A stretch of DNA of 64,000 bases from Brucella pseudogrignonensis (GCF_032190615.1 NZ_JAVLAT010000003.1:62001-126000), one strand, 5' to 3'; positions 26,487 to 34,917 are shown, counted from the first letter of the stretch. Numbers and translations: made by a program. The notes: a model not told the origin generated them from the letters alone.

Positions 26487-26545
26487 AGAGGGGCGCCAAC
26501 CACAGTTATAATGATGGGAAAAATCTGAACCCATTGGAGTGGACA

Positions 26546-27577
26546 ATGAGTGAAACGCTAAGGGCTGTCATGACCGCGCCCTTGAACAGACGTGCTCTGC
26601 TGACCAGTCTTGCTGCCATTCCGACAGGCTTGCTGATTTCACAGCTTATGGGCGGCTTCGGCGCAGCGCACGCCGATACACTGGAAGAGCTGGTGATCTA
26701 TGGCCCACCGGCCGGGCCATCGATCATTCTGGCTGAGGCGCTGGCATCAGGCGAACTCAATGGCCTTGCTAACAAGACCAGTTTCAAAGTCTGGCGCAGC
26801 CCTGATGAAATGCGCGCAGGCCTCACTTCTGGCACAATGTCGGCGGTGGTTCGGCCGGTTCAGGTCGCGGCAAATCTCTATAATCGCGGGATGAAGCTCA
26901 AGCTTCTCAACACGATGACTGATGGTTTGATCTATATTGTTTCAGACGATGCAGCGCTCAACACTATTCCTGCGCTCAAGAGCAAACGGCTGGCTGTGCC
27001 ATTCAGAAATGATATGCCTGACCTTGTTCTAAAGCGCTTGCTTGCTCATTACGGATTGTCACCGGAGACAGATGTTTCTCTTGAGAACACGTCGTCGCCG
27101 GTTGAGGCAATGCAGATGCTGCTGACAGGTAAGGTCGATGCAGTTCTAGCGCCTGAGCCCGCCGTTTCTGCTGCCACTATGCTTGGTAAAGCCGCAGGCA
27201 AAAATATCAGTCGCACCATCGACGTACAAAAGCTCTGGGGCGAGGTGACGGGGAAAGCACCAATTCTGCCGCAAGCAGGATTGGTGCTGACGGATAAGCT
27301 CCTGACAGAGCATCCCGACTTAGCGGATCGTTTGCAGAGTGCTCTGGAAGCGGCTGCGCAGCGCGTGAATGCTGAGCCTGCAAAGGCTGCGGGCATTGCA
27401 GCGCAATCGCTTGATTTCCCCGAACCGGTTCTCGCTGCATCCATCGCAACGTCGCGCCTTACGGCGACGCGCGCCAGCAAGGCACGGCCTGCAATTGAAA
27501 CGATGCTTGAAACCCTTGCATCGAATGATCCTGCTATCATCGCCGGTAAATTGCCGGATGACGGCTTCTACCTTTAA
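26546..27577 (+). CDS. ABC transporter substrate-binding protein, NMT1/SsuA type
   Basis: 343 residues with an N-terminal twin-arginine-like signal (NRRALLTSLAAIPTGLLIS, cleavage near AHA), so it may be exported folded by Tat. The mature part has the NMT1-family fold: VIYGPPAGPSIILAEALASG, KSKRLAVPFRNDMPDLVLKRLL and GKVDAVLAPEPAVSAA. Family members bind taurine, sulfonates, nitrate or thiamine precursors; the ligand here is unknown. The ATG at 26546 has GGAG; 26534 does not. First gene of a four-gene operon ending in nnrS. Confidence 0.85.
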   Translation: MSETLRAVMTAPLNRRALLTSLAAIPTGLLISQLMGGFGAAHADTLEELVIYGPPAGPSIILAEALASGELNGLANKTSFKVWRSPDEMRAGLTSGTMSAVVRPVQVAANLYNRGMKLKLLNTMTDGLIYIVSDDAALNTIPALKSKRLAVPFRNDMPDLVLKRLLAHYGLSPETDVSLENTSSPVEAMQMLLTGKVDAVLAPEPAVSAATMLGKAAGKNISRTIDVQKLWGEVTGKAPILPQAGLVLTDKLLTEHPDLADRLQSALEAAAQRVNAEPAKAAGIAAQSLDFPEPVLAASIATSRLTATRASKARPAIETMLETLASNDPAIIAGKLPDDGFYL

Positions 27578-27588
27578 CTGGAAATAGT

Positions 27589-28398
27589 ATGACGAGCTGG
27601 GCTGACAGGGTAGGGAGGACAGGACGCTTTCTCTGGTCCGCATGGTCGGGCCTTGCAGCATTAATGTTGCTGGCAGCACTCTGGCAGGTCGGTCATGAGA
27701 CCTATGGCGATTTTATCCTGCCATCACCTTTAGCAACGTTTCACGCTGCAATCGCATTGCTGGGCGATCATCATGCATGGGAACTCACCTTCCTCACGAC
27801 ACGTCGCGCGCTGAAAGGCTTTGCTTTCGCATCGGTTTTTGGTGCCAGTCTTGGTCTGGCTGCCGGTTATTTTCCGGCAGTTCTGCGGCTGGCAAAGCCG
27901 CTCGTCACCGTGTTGCTCGGGGTTCCGCCTATAGCGTGGATCGTGCTTGCCATGATCTGGTTTGGCTCAACGGACGGAACTGTTGCCATGACCATTCTCG
28001 TATCCTCATCGCCGCTCATTTTTGTTTCCGTTGCCGAAGGCATCATAACGCGTGATCGTAAGCTTGACGATATGGCGCGTGCCTTTGGTGCAAGCGGCTT
28101 AAAGCGGCTGACGACACTTAGTTTGCGCCATGTTTCGGCCTATCTGTTTCCTGCGCTCGCCGTATCCCTCGGCTCGGCCTTCAAGGTGGCGGTCATGGCA
28201 GAACTGCTCGCCAATGTCGGCGGCATTGGCGGTGAACTGGCGCGCAATCGTGCCAATCTCGATATTGCCGGTTCGCTTGCCTGGGTACTGATCGCTGTAA
28301 CGGCGCTGATCGTGATTGAATACGGGTTGATCCATCCAGTTCGTGCCGAATTTGAACGCTGGCGTATTGCTGCGCAGCCATGGGGCGTCAAGCGTTGA
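27589..28398 (+). CDS. ABC transporter permease, SsuC/TauC type
   Basis: 269 residues, about six helices, with the BPD_transp_1 coupling loop MARAFGASGLKRLTTLSLRHVSAYLFPAL near residues 165-195. GVPPIAWIVLAMIWFGSTDGT is a typical SsuC/TauC block. It follows the binding protein by 11 bases and precedes the ATPase by 10. Confidence 0.9.
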   Translation: MTSWADRVGRTGRFLWSAWSGLAALMLLAALWQVGHETYGDFILPSPLATFHAAIALLGDHHAWELTFLTTRRALKGFAFASVFGASLGLAAGYFPAVLRLAKPLVTVLLGVPPIAWIVLAMIWFGSTDGTVAMTILVSSSPLIFVSVAEGIITRDRKLDDMARAFGASGLKRLTTLSLRHVSAYLFPALAVSLGSAFKVAVMAELLANVGGIGGELARNRANLDIAGSLAWVLIAVTALIVIEYGLIHPVRAEFERWRIAAQPWGVKR

Positions 28399-28408
28399 GG
28401 TGGTTGTG

Positions 28409-29158
28409 ATGACAGTGCTGGAACTTGATCGTATCGGACATGCATATTTCGGGCGCACCGTGCTCGATCATATCAGTCTCGATTTAGAAGCGGCTGAGAT
28501 AGTCGCGCTGGTCGGACCGTCAGGCTGCGGTAAAAGTACGCTTATCCATATTGCGGCTGGTATTGTCGATCAGCGCTATGGGCGGATCAGACGCCACTAT
28601 AGCCGGCACGGCATAATCTTTCAGGAGCCGCGCCTGCTGCCATGGGCAACGGCGAATGACAATATTGCCTATCCGCTGCGTATCGCAGGCATGAAGCGGC
28701 GTGATCGTGATGAGGCAGTGAAGCGTGCGGCAAACCGCGTGGCTTTTGAGCTTACTGATCTTGATAAATATCCGTCCGAACTATCGGGCGGGATGCAGCA
28801 GCGTGTCGCCATTGCCCGTGCGCTGGTCATTGAGCCGGATTTCCTGTTCTGCGACGAGCCGTTTACCGCGCTCGATGTCGCACTCAAACGCCGAATGCAG
28901 GATATTATCATCGATGCGGGGCGGACGACTCGCTTTGCCGCGATATTCGTAACCCATGATCTCATGGAAGCAGCTCGTATTGCGCACCGGATTGTCGTGC
29001 TCAACAGCGATGGCAGCGGTATTGCGGGCGAGCGTAGGCTACGGCTGTTGCCGGGCCAGCGTTCGGACGAAGACGTGTTTGCGACTGTGCAGGATTTTCT
29101 CAAACACGATCCGATTTTCCGTCATATTGACGATGTTGATGAGCGGAGGCGGCCATGA
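28409..29158 (+). CDS. ABC transporter ATP-binding protein, SsuB/TauB type
   Basis: 249 residues with Walker A GPSGCGKST (about 35-43), Q-loop IIFQEPRLLPW, signature SGGMQQRVAIARAL and Walker B FLFCDEPFTALD. The ATG at 28409 has GAGGTGG upstream; a longer frame runs into the permease end and is rejected. The stop overlaps the nnrS start (ATGA), which ties transport and NnrS into one translation unit. Confidence 0.92.
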   Translation: MTVLELDRIGHAYFGRTVLDHISLDLEAAEIVALVGPSGCGKSTLIHIAAGIVDQRYGRIRRHYSRHGIIFQEPRLLPWATANDNIAYPLRIAGMKRRDRDEAVKRAANRVAFELTDLDKYPSELSGGMQQRVAIARALVIEPDFLFCDEPFTALDVALKRRMQDIIIDAGRTTRFAAIFVTHDLMEAARIAHRIVVLNSDGSGIAGERRLRLLPGQRSDEDVFATVQDFLKHDPIFRHIDDVDERRRP

Positions 29159-30366
29159 CTGCCATCACAGAGCGGCCAGCACAGCCATTAATAGACATAT
29201 TGACGGATGAAGGCTTCCGACTTTTTTTCCCGCTTGCAGCACTTTACGCAGCACTCTGGCCATTTCAATGGGTACTGGTTTTTGGCCTTGATCTGCCGCT
29301 TGTGCGTTCCACGCCGCCAGCGCTTTGGCATGCACATGAGATGATTTTCGGCGCCTTTGGCGCTGCACTCATGGGCTTTATTACCACGGCAGTTCCTGAA
29401 TGGACCGACACGAAACGCTTGCAGGGCAGGCCGCTTCTCGTGCTCGCAGCCCTCTGGTTGACGGGGCGTTTGGTTGGTTTTCTGGGGGCTGACAGCCTTG
29501 GGCTTATTGGTGCATTATGCGACCTTGCATGGCTTGGCTTTCTTATTGCCTACATGCTCAAGCTCATCATTGTGCGGCGCACTGACCGGCTGCTGGCGTT
29601 CATCGGCTGGATCGTAGCGCTGACGTTTTGCGAGGCGCTGGTGCGATACGGTTTCCTTGTCGAGAATATTGAACTGGCAGGCCAGATGCTGCGCATCGCC
29701 GGACTGGTGTTTCTCGGGCTTCTTGGCATTGCGCTGGCACGCATTACGGTGCCGATTACCAATCTGGTGCTGGATCCAACGCGTAGCATTGCCCCCTTTC
29801 GCCCGCATCCCGGCAGACTTAATCTGGCACCGGGACTGATCGTGGTTGCAGTCGTGGTCGATCTGTTTGGCTTTTCACCTGAAACATGCGGCTATCTGCT
29901 GATTGCAGCGGGTGCTGCTTTTATCGACCGTGTGGGCGAAGCCTTTATCGGCAAAGAGGCCTTGCGTGCTGAAATCGTAGCACTTGCTGGTTCTTCCGCT
30001 TTGGCAGGTATTGGCTTGTTACTGAGTGGAGCTGCGAAGCTTGGCGCACCTGTTCCCGAACTTGCAGGCCTGCATGTGGCGCTGATGGGTGGTCTGGGGC
30101 TTGGTGTTCTTGCGGTCTTCTGTATCGCGGGTCTGCTGCATACGCATCAGACGCTTGGTCTGCCACGCGCGGCCAAGCTTGCGATTTTCCTTCTGACTGC
30201 AGCTGATTTTTTCCGTGTTTTGCCGGATATGAGCTTTATGCCGGAGTTGCCGGGTTCACCTTATGCGCCGACAGCAGTTTTATGGGCGGCTGCATTTCTG
30301 CTGTGGCTCAAGAGCTATTGGCCCGCAATACGCGTGTTGCAAAGCGGTGATAACCAGCTTGGCTGA
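29155..30366 (+). CDS. nnrS: NnrS family haem/copper membrane protein (second copy)
   Basis: 403 residues and about twelve helices. It has LWHAHEMIFGAFGAALMGFITTAVPEW (about 57-83), the NnrS histidine signature, but is clearly divergent from the copy at 21.4-22.7 kb. It is translationally coupled to an ABC ATPase. That association suggests a role in handling or sensing the imported metal or cofactor, or in protecting it from NO; this is an inference. Confidence 0.9.
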   Translation: MTAITERPAQPLIDILTDEGFRLFFPLAALYAALWPFQWVLVFGLDLPLVRSTPPALWHAHEMIFGAFGAALMGFITTAVPEWTDTKRLQGRPLLVLAALWLTGRLVGFLGADSLGLIGALCDLAWLGFLIAYMLKLIIVRRTDRLLAFIGWIVALTFCEALVRYGFLVENIELAGQMLRIAGLVFLGLLGIALARITVPITNLVLDPTRSIAPFRPHPGRLNLAPGLIVVAVVVDLFGFSPETCGYLLIAAGAAFIDRVGEAFIGKEALRAEIVALAGSSALAGIGLLLSGAAKLGAPVPELAGLHVALMGGLGLGVLAVFCIAGLLHTHQTLGLPRAAKLAIFLLTAADFFRVLPDMSFMPELPGSPYAPTAVLWAAAFLLWLKSYWPAIRVLQSGDNQLG

Positions 30367-30383
30367 TAATCAATATCAGCCAA
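30359..30383. terminator. Hairpin between convergent nnrS and hemerythrin genes
   Basis: TTGGCTGATA (30359-30368) and TATCAGCCAA (30374-30383) form a perfect 10-base stem with a 5-base loop that spans both stop codons. No long T run follows, so termination strength is uncertain. Confidence 0.5.
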
Positions 30384-30849
30384 ATACTTCGCGTTGTTCG
30401 GATTTGGCTGCGAGCAGCGCTTCAATCATCAGCTTTTCCGACAGAATGTGACGGCGAAGGCTCTCAAGAAATCCACGGATCATATACGACACTGTCTCAG
30501 GAGCGCGCGTGCTTTTGCCTTCTGCAATCGCTGTCAGAGTCTGTGCAAGTTCATCAGCCGCCAGCCGATCACAGCGGTGCTCGGCCTTCAGACGTTCGAT
30601 GATAACGCCCGCAAAATGAGAATTAGCTTGCTGACTAAAATCAGGGAAAAGCACTTTTTCTTCCAGCGCATGGGTCTCGCCGACAAGCTGTGGAATGAAA
30701 GCCGCCAGCCTTAAATAATCTTGCGGTGAGCAATTGCTTTCCAGCTCTTCCGCTGTTTCTTCCAATTGCAGGCACAGATTAAGCGCATCGCCATGATGCG
30801 CTTCAAGATGACTCACATCGGACGCGTGGAGTTGAGAGGTTTTCTCCAT
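30376..30849 (-). CDS. Hemerythrin HHE-domain protein
   Basis: 157 residues of a four-helix hemerythrin-type fold with a likely di-iron site: HLEAHHGDAL (about 12-21), THALEEKVLFPDF (about 60-72), LKAEHRCD and RRHILSEKLMIE. In denitrifiers such proteins are linked to NO or O2 handling and repair of iron-sulfur centres. The ATG at 30849 lies 2 bases after the stop of a 51-codon membrane-protein gene, so its translation is probably coupled; it has no ribosome-binding site of its own. Confidence 0.85.
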   Translation of the reverse strand: MEKTSQLHASDVSHLEAHHGDALNLCLQLEETAEELESNCSPQDYLRLAAFIPQLVGETHALEEKVLFPDFSQQANSHFAGVIIERLKAEHRCDRLAADELAQTLTAIAEGKSTRAPETVSYMIRGFLESLRRHILSEKLMIEALLAAKSEQREVFG

Positions 30850-30851
30850 GA

Positions 30852-31007
30852 TCACTGGCCCAGAAAAAGAATGACGGCGATGACAATGGACGCTGCAACG
30901 GCTGAGAGTGTGCCAGCCCCCTGCAAAGCACCCATCTGGTAAAGCACCAGCGAAAAGCCTATGATGACGGGCGTTGCTATCAACAGCCCAAACTGTGCTT
31001 CTGTCAT
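30852..31007 (-). CDS. 51-residue two-helix membrane protein
   Basis: Small protein with two hydrophobic helices (about 6-26 and 31-49), beginning MTEAQFGLLIATPVIIGF. AAGGA precedes the ATG at 31007. Stop and next start are separated by two bases, tying it to the hemerythrin gene. The NnrR-like palindrome at 31061-31078 would start a transcript about 21 bases upstream of its ATG. I do not recognise the family. It lies in nor-gene neighbourhoods, so a role in NO metabolism is inferred only from context. Confidence 0.7.
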   Translation of the reverse strand: MTEAQFGLLIATPVIIGFSLVLYQMGALQGAGTLSAVAASIVIAVILFLGQ

Positions 31008-31060
31008 TGAAACATTCCTTTGTTTTGAAAACGCACAATGCATCCGCAGTGCCGATTTTT

Positions 31061-31078
31061 CTTTGCCAAAACGCAAAG
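31061..31078. promoter_or_regulatory. NnrR-type box between hemerythrin unit and norE
   Basis: CTTTGC-CAAAAC-GCAAAG, a perfect palindrome whose inner 14 bases (TTGCC-AAAA-CGCAA) have Crp/Fnr geometry. It is nearly identical to the norC box at 31973-31990. It fits the leftward unit best at -41.5. Confidence 0.8.
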
Positions 31079-31103
31079 AAGGCGTGTGCGCTGCGCGCTA
31101 GGC

Positions 31104-31673
31104 ATGGCCATGCTTAGAATAGAAGAAGCGTCCTTTGCGGCAAAGATTTCAGATGATGTAGGGCAGGATAATTTCCTCCTTTGGATACTCGTCTGGAGTG
31201 AGCTCATCACTTTTGCAATTTTACTGATTGCGTTCATGGTGATGTCGATCATCAACATTGAAGGTGTTGCGCAATTGCGCTCACATCTCAGTCCCGGGTT
31301 GGCAGCGACCAATACGGTCGTTTTGCTGATGAGTGGCTGGCAGGCAGCGATTGCTGTTCGCAGGCGTCATGATACTGACAGGGTCCGGCGTCCGCTTTTA
31401 TACGCCGCATGTTTCGGCGTTGTTTTCGTGGCTGTGAAGCTCGTCGAATATTCGCATGAAATTGGGTTCGCGGGTGATGAAGCCGCCGGTTCTTTCTTTG
31501 AACTTTATTTTCTGCTGACCGGCTTTCACCTCATGCATGTGTTGTTCGGTTCCGTCATTCTGGCGCTTGTCGCATGGCGACCGTCTCCATCCAATGTCCT
31601 GCTCATTACCACGCTCTGGCACGCGATTGATCTCGTCTGGCTGGTGATGTTCCCGGTTCTCTATCTTGCATGA
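31104..31673 (+). CDS. norE: NorE, cytochrome oxidase subunit III-like protein of nitric oxide reductase
   Basis: 189 residues with about five helices, similar to cytochrome c oxidase subunit III: DNFLLWILVWSELITFAILL, VLLMSGWQAAIAVRR, LLTGFHLMHVLFGSVIL and TLWHAIDLVWLVMFPVLY. NorE supports full activity of the NorCB complex. The start at 31104 is the first ATG after the regulatory palindrome; 31110 is also possible. A longer frame to 31038 contains the palindrome and is rejected. It lies 9 bases upstream of norF. Confidence 0.88.
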   Translation: MAMLRIEEASFAAKISDDVGQDNFLLWILVWSELITFAILLIAFMVMSIINIEGVAQLRSHLSPGLAATNTVVLLMSGWQAAIAVRRRHDTDRVRRPLLYAACFGVVFVAVKLVEYSHEIGFAGDEAAGSFFELYFLLTGFHLMHVLFGSVILALVAWRPSPSNVLLITTLWHAIDLVWLVMFPVLYLA

Positions 31674-31682
31674 GGCAATAAA

Positions 31683-31958
31683 GTGATAATCCACAAACAC
31701 ACTTCGCTTAACCGCACGATCATCATTTTGCTGGCACTTGCCCTGAGTGGCGCGCTGGTTGCGAGTTTCAGTCACGGTGTGCTTGCAGCAATCGTCGTTG
31801 TGCTGGTTCTTGCTTTTGCAAAAGGCTGGTTCGTCGTGCTTGATTTCATGGAAATGCGCGGTACCAGAGGCGCTTTGAAACCTGCTTTACTGGCTTGGGC
31901 AGCAATTCTGCTAATGCTTGCACTCGCGCGTTCTGTCGCAGTGCGGCTCTTCCTTTAA
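31683..31958 (+). CDS. norF: NorF, small membrane protein of nitric oxide reductase
   Basis: 91 residues with three helices, resembling cytochrome oxidase subunit IV. It starts with GTG; GAGG is about nine bases upstream. The segment FAKGWFVVLDFMEMRG is typical of NorF. Role: accessory to NorCB, with NorE. Confidence 0.85.
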   Translation: MIIHKHTSLNRTIIILLALALSGALVASFSHGVLAAIVVVLVLAFAKGWFVVLDFMEMRGTRGALKPALLAWAAILLMLALARSVAVRLFL

Positions 31959-31972
31959 GCAACTGTTGTGGT

Positions 31973-31990
31973 CTTTGCCAAATCGCAAAG
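31973..31990. promoter_or_regulatory. NnrR-type box upstream of norCBQD
   Basis: GTCTTTGC-CAAATC-GCAAAGAC: 8-base perfect arms. The core TTGCC-AAAT-CGCAA differs by one base from the norE box. Activation at -41.5 gives a start near 32023, leaving a leader of about 170 bases containing a repeat element. Confidence 0.8.
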
Positions 31991-32073
31991 ACGGCTTTTC
32001 ACCTCCCGATAGAACAGTGCTGTCCCGCGATGCTGGAGAGGGGATTCACCAGCCAAACCATTGATGGGGATTA

Positions 32074-32154
32074 GAGCGCATCCCGAAAAGTGTGAAACGG
32101 TTTTCGGAAAAAGATGCGCGTTAAAATAAATATTCAGAGCGAAACGGCTCTGAA
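32074..32154. repeat. Palindromic intergenic repeat in the norC leader
   Basis: Two hairpins in tandem. First: GCGCATC-CCGAAAA (32076-32089) pairs with TTTTCGG and GATGCGC (32101-32119). Second: TTCAGAGC (32133-32140) pairs with GCTCTGAA (32147-32154). It resembles imperfect palindromic intergenic repeats common in Rhizobiales genomes; family naming is not attempted. Confidence 0.65.
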
Positions 32155-32194
32155 TGCCGAGGCTATGCCTTAGGCCAATGAAAGGACGAAGGGG

Positions 32195-32647
32195 ATGGCA
32201 GAACGCCTAACCAAGACCGGCGCCCGAAACGTCTTCTATGGCGGTTCCATTTTCTTTTTCGCGATCTTCGTGGGACTGACGGCGCACAGCCATTACTACA
32301 TGAAAACAACATCCACGGATGAATCTACACTGACTGAAGGGGTCATACGGGGCAAGCACGTCTGGGAAAAGAATTCCTGCATCAATTGTCACACGCTGCT
32401 GGGTGAGGGCGCTTACTTCGCCCCTGAGCTTGGCAATGTCTGGAAACGCTATGGCGGGGAAGACGATCCTGAGGGCGCACGCGACACTATGAAAGCGTGG
32501 ATGCAAGCGCAGCCGACCGGCATCGAGGGACGCCGCCAGATGCCGCAGTTCAACCTCACTGAGCAGGAACTCAACGATCTGGCTGATTTCCTTGAATGGA
32601 CAAGCCGCATCAAGACGCAGAACTGGCCACCGAATGACGCAGGCTGA
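32195..32647 (+). CDS. norC: NorC, cytochrome c subunit of nitric oxide reductase
   Basis: 150 residues: one N-terminal membrane anchor (about 13-31) and a periplasmic c-type haem domain. The haem motif CINCH is at 62-66 and the axial Met is probably Met116 (RRQMPQF). NorC passes electrons from cytochrome c or pseudoazurin to NorB. It is 26 bases ahead of norB in the norCBQD operon and has a long structured leader. Confidence 0.97.
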   Translation: MAERLTKTGARNVFYGGSIFFFAIFVGLTAHSHYYMKTTSTDESTLTEGVIRGKHVWEKNSCINCHTLLGEGAYFAPELGNVWKRYGGEDDPEGARDTMKAWMQAQPTGIEGRRQMPQFNLTEQELNDLADFLEWTSRIKTQNWPPNDAG

Positions 32648-32673
32648 GGCGCGGATGAACGGAGTTTTATGAT

Positions 32674-34020
32674 ATGAAATATGAAAGCCAAAAGGTTGCG
32701 ATGCTCTATTTTTATGGAGCACTCGCCCTGTTTGTTGCGCAGGTCGCGTTCGGCGTTGTCGCCGGTTTGATCTATGTGCTCCCTAACACGCTCTCCGAGC
32801 TTCTGCCGTTCAATATTGTGCGCATGATCCATACCAATGCGCTGATCGTCTGGCTGCTGATGGGGTTTATGGGTTCGACCTATTATCTTTTGCCGGAAGA
32901 AACAGAAACTGAGCTTTACAGCACAAAGCTTGCCGTCATCCAGTTCTGGATGTTCTTTGTGGCAGCCGGTGTCGCGGTTGTGGGTTATCTGTTTAAAATC
33001 CACGAGGGCCGTGAGTTTCTTGAACAGCCCTTTATCATCAAAGTTGGTATTCTTGTCGTCTGTCTGATGTTTATGTTCAACATCACTCTGACCGCCTTGA
33101 AAGGCCGCAAAACGACAGTCACCAATATTCTGCTGTTTGGTCTTTGGGGTCTGTCGCTGTTCTTCCTCTTCGCCTTCTATAATCCGGTCAATCTCGCCAT
33201 CGACAAGCTTTACTGGTGGTATGTGATCCATCTTTGGGTTGAAGGCGTGTGGGAATTGATCATGGCTTCGATCCTCGCCTTCCTGATGATTAAGCTCAAT
33301 GGTATCGACCGCGAAGTTGTTGAAAAGTGGCTCTATGTCATTGTCGGTTTGGCCCTGTTTTCCGGCATTCTTGGTACTGGCCACCACTATTACTGGATTG
33401 GCGCACCGGGCTATTGGCAGTGGATTGGTTCTTTGTTCTCGACGCTGGAAGTCGCCCCTTTCTTCACCATGGTAATCTTCACCTTCGTGATGACGTGGAA
33501 AGCCGGTCGCAAACATCCAAACCGTGCGGCACTTCTGTGGTCGATCGGTTGTTCGGTGATGGCATTCTTCGGTGCAGGCGTATGGGGCTTCATGCATACA
33601 CTGTCCTCGGTCAACTATTACACGCACGGCACACAGCTCACCGCAGCACACGGCCACCTCGCTTTCTTCGGTGCCTATGTGATGCTCAACCTTGCAGTTA
33701 TGGCCTATGCGATCCCGGAAATTCGTGGACGTGCGCCTTATAATCAGATGCTCTCGATGGTGAGCTTCTGGGCCATGTGTACAGCGATGTCGGTCATGAC
33801 CTTTGCGCTCACATTTGCCGGCGTGGTGCAGACCCATCTGCAACGCGTGCTGGGCGAAAATTTCATGGTTGTGCAGGATCAACTCGCGATCTTCTACTGG
33901 ATGCGACTTGGTTCTGGCGTTGTCGTGGTGATTTCGGTCTTCATGTTCATCTGGGCCGTGTTGGTTCCGGGCAAGGAACGCCGCGAAAACGTAACTGGTT
34001 TCGTACAGCCTGCTGAATAA
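32674..34020 (+). CDS. norB: NorB, catalytic subunit of nitric oxide reductase (cNor)
   Basis: 448 residues with twelve helices of the haem-copper oxidase superfamily; it reduces two NO to N2O. Haem b ligand His53 (MIHTNALIVW), the Fe-B ligand segments HLWVEGVWE and GTGHHYYWIG, and the late haem b3/b ligands in THGTQLTAAHGHLAFFG are all present. The short-chain form depends on NorC. The C-terminus ends at a hairpin that separates norB from norQ. Confidence 0.98.
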   Translation: MKYESQKVAMLYFYGALALFVAQVAFGVVAGLIYVLPNTLSELLPFNIVRMIHTNALIVWLLMGFMGSTYYLLPEETETELYSTKLAVIQFWMFFVAAGVAVVGYLFKIHEGREFLEQPFIIKVGILVVCLMFMFNITLTALKGRKTTVTNILLFGLWGLSLFFLFAFYNPVNLAIDKLYWWYVIHLWVEGVWELIMASILAFLMIKLNGIDREVVEKWLYVIVGLALFSGILGTGHHYYWIGAPGYWQWIGSLFSTLEVAPFFTMVIFTFVMTWKAGRKHPNRAALLWSIGCSVMAFFGAGVWGFMHTLSSVNYYTHGTQLTAAHGHLAFFGAYVMLNLAVMAYAIPEIRGRAPYNQMLSMVSFWAMCTAMSVMTFALTFAGVVQTHLQRVLGENFMVVQDQLAIFYWMRLGSGVVVVISVFMFIWAVLVPGKERRENVTGFVQPAE

Positions 34021-34030
34021 TCAATGCTAA

Positions 34031-34054
34031 AAGTCCCGTCGTCCGGCGGGGCTT
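34031..34054. terminator. Hairpin between norB and norQ
   Basis: AAGTCCCGTCG (34031-34041) pairs with CGGCGGGGCTT (34044-34054), two G-U pairs included, followed by CTTCATTT. It may act as a partial terminator or mRNA-stability element that lowers norQD relative to norCB. Confidence 0.55.
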
Positions 34055-34081
34055 CTTCATTTAACAAATAGGAAGACGGCC

Positions 34082-34906
34082 ATGACCAGCACAATTAATT
34101 CCGTTTTGAAAAGCGTTGAAACAATTGACGCTTCCATTCCCGCTTATAGCCCGTCTGGCAATGAATGCGCCTTGTTTGAAATGGCGTGGAAGCGAAAGCT
34201 GCCGCTGCTTTTAAAAGGCCCGACAGGTTGCGGCAAAACCCGTTTTGTCAGCCACATGGCGGCAAAGCTTGGCCTGCCACTTTCAACGGTTTCCTGCCAT
34301 GACGATCTGGCGGCGGCCGATCTTACGGGACGTTATCTGCTGAAAGGCGGCGACACCCATTGGGTGGATGGACCATTGACACGGACAGTACGCGAGGGCG
34401 GCATTTGCTATCTCGATGAGATTGTCGAGGCACGCAAAGATGTTGCTGTGGTTCTGCATCCGTTGACCGACGACCGCCGTGTTCTGCCGCTGGAACGCAC
34501 CGGCGAACTGCTTGAAGCACCGGACCGCTTCATGCTCGTTGTTTCTTATAATCCCGGCTACCAGAACTTGCTCAAATCACTCAAGCCAAGCACGCGTCAG
34601 CGTTTTGTGGCCATTGAATTCGACTTCCTGCCGAAAGAGCAGGAAATTGCAGTGGTGAGCGAAGAAAGCGGCCTTGATGCGAAGTCCGTCGCGCCGCTTG
34701 TTGCTCTTGCCCATCGTCTGCGCGGTCTGAAAGGACATGATCTCGAAGAAGGCGTTTCAACGCGTCTGCTGGTTTATTGCGCTTCACTGATCGATGCGGG
34801 GATGTCACAACGAGAAGCAGCGCGTGCGGCCATGATCGAACCGCTCACCGACGAGCCGGATGTGAAGGCAGCTCTTCTGGAAATTGCTGATGCAATGCTG
34901 AAATAG
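34082..34906 (+). CDS. norQ: NorQ, MoxR-type AAA+ ATPase
   Basis: 274 residues. Walker A GPTGCGKTR is near residues 42-50 and Walker B GICYLDEIVEA near 103-113; the sensor region is FMLVVSYNPGYQNLLKSLKPSTRQRF. NorQ hexamers work with NorD to insert non-haem iron into NorB. It is separated by 11 bases from norD. Confidence 0.96.
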   Translation: MTSTINSVLKSVETIDASIPAYSPSGNECALFEMAWKRKLPLLLKGPTGCGKTRFVSHMAAKLGLPLSTVSCHDDLAAADLTGRYLLKGGDTHWVDGPLTRTVREGGICYLDEIVEARKDVAVVLHPLTDDRRVLPLERTGELLEAPDRFMLVVSYNPGYQNLLKSLKPSTRQRFVAIEFDFLPKEQEIAVVSEESGLDAKSVAPLVALAHRLRGLKGHDLEEGVSTRLLVYCASLIDAGMSQREAARAAMIEPLTDEPDVKAALLEIADAMLK

Positions 34907-34917
34907 GCGGGCATATT

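Noticed and set aside
32449-33882. 477-codon minus-strand frame opposite norC and norB
   Set aside because: Lies fully antisense to two unmistakable genes; its high His/Gln/Asp content is typical of a shadow of membrane-protein codons.
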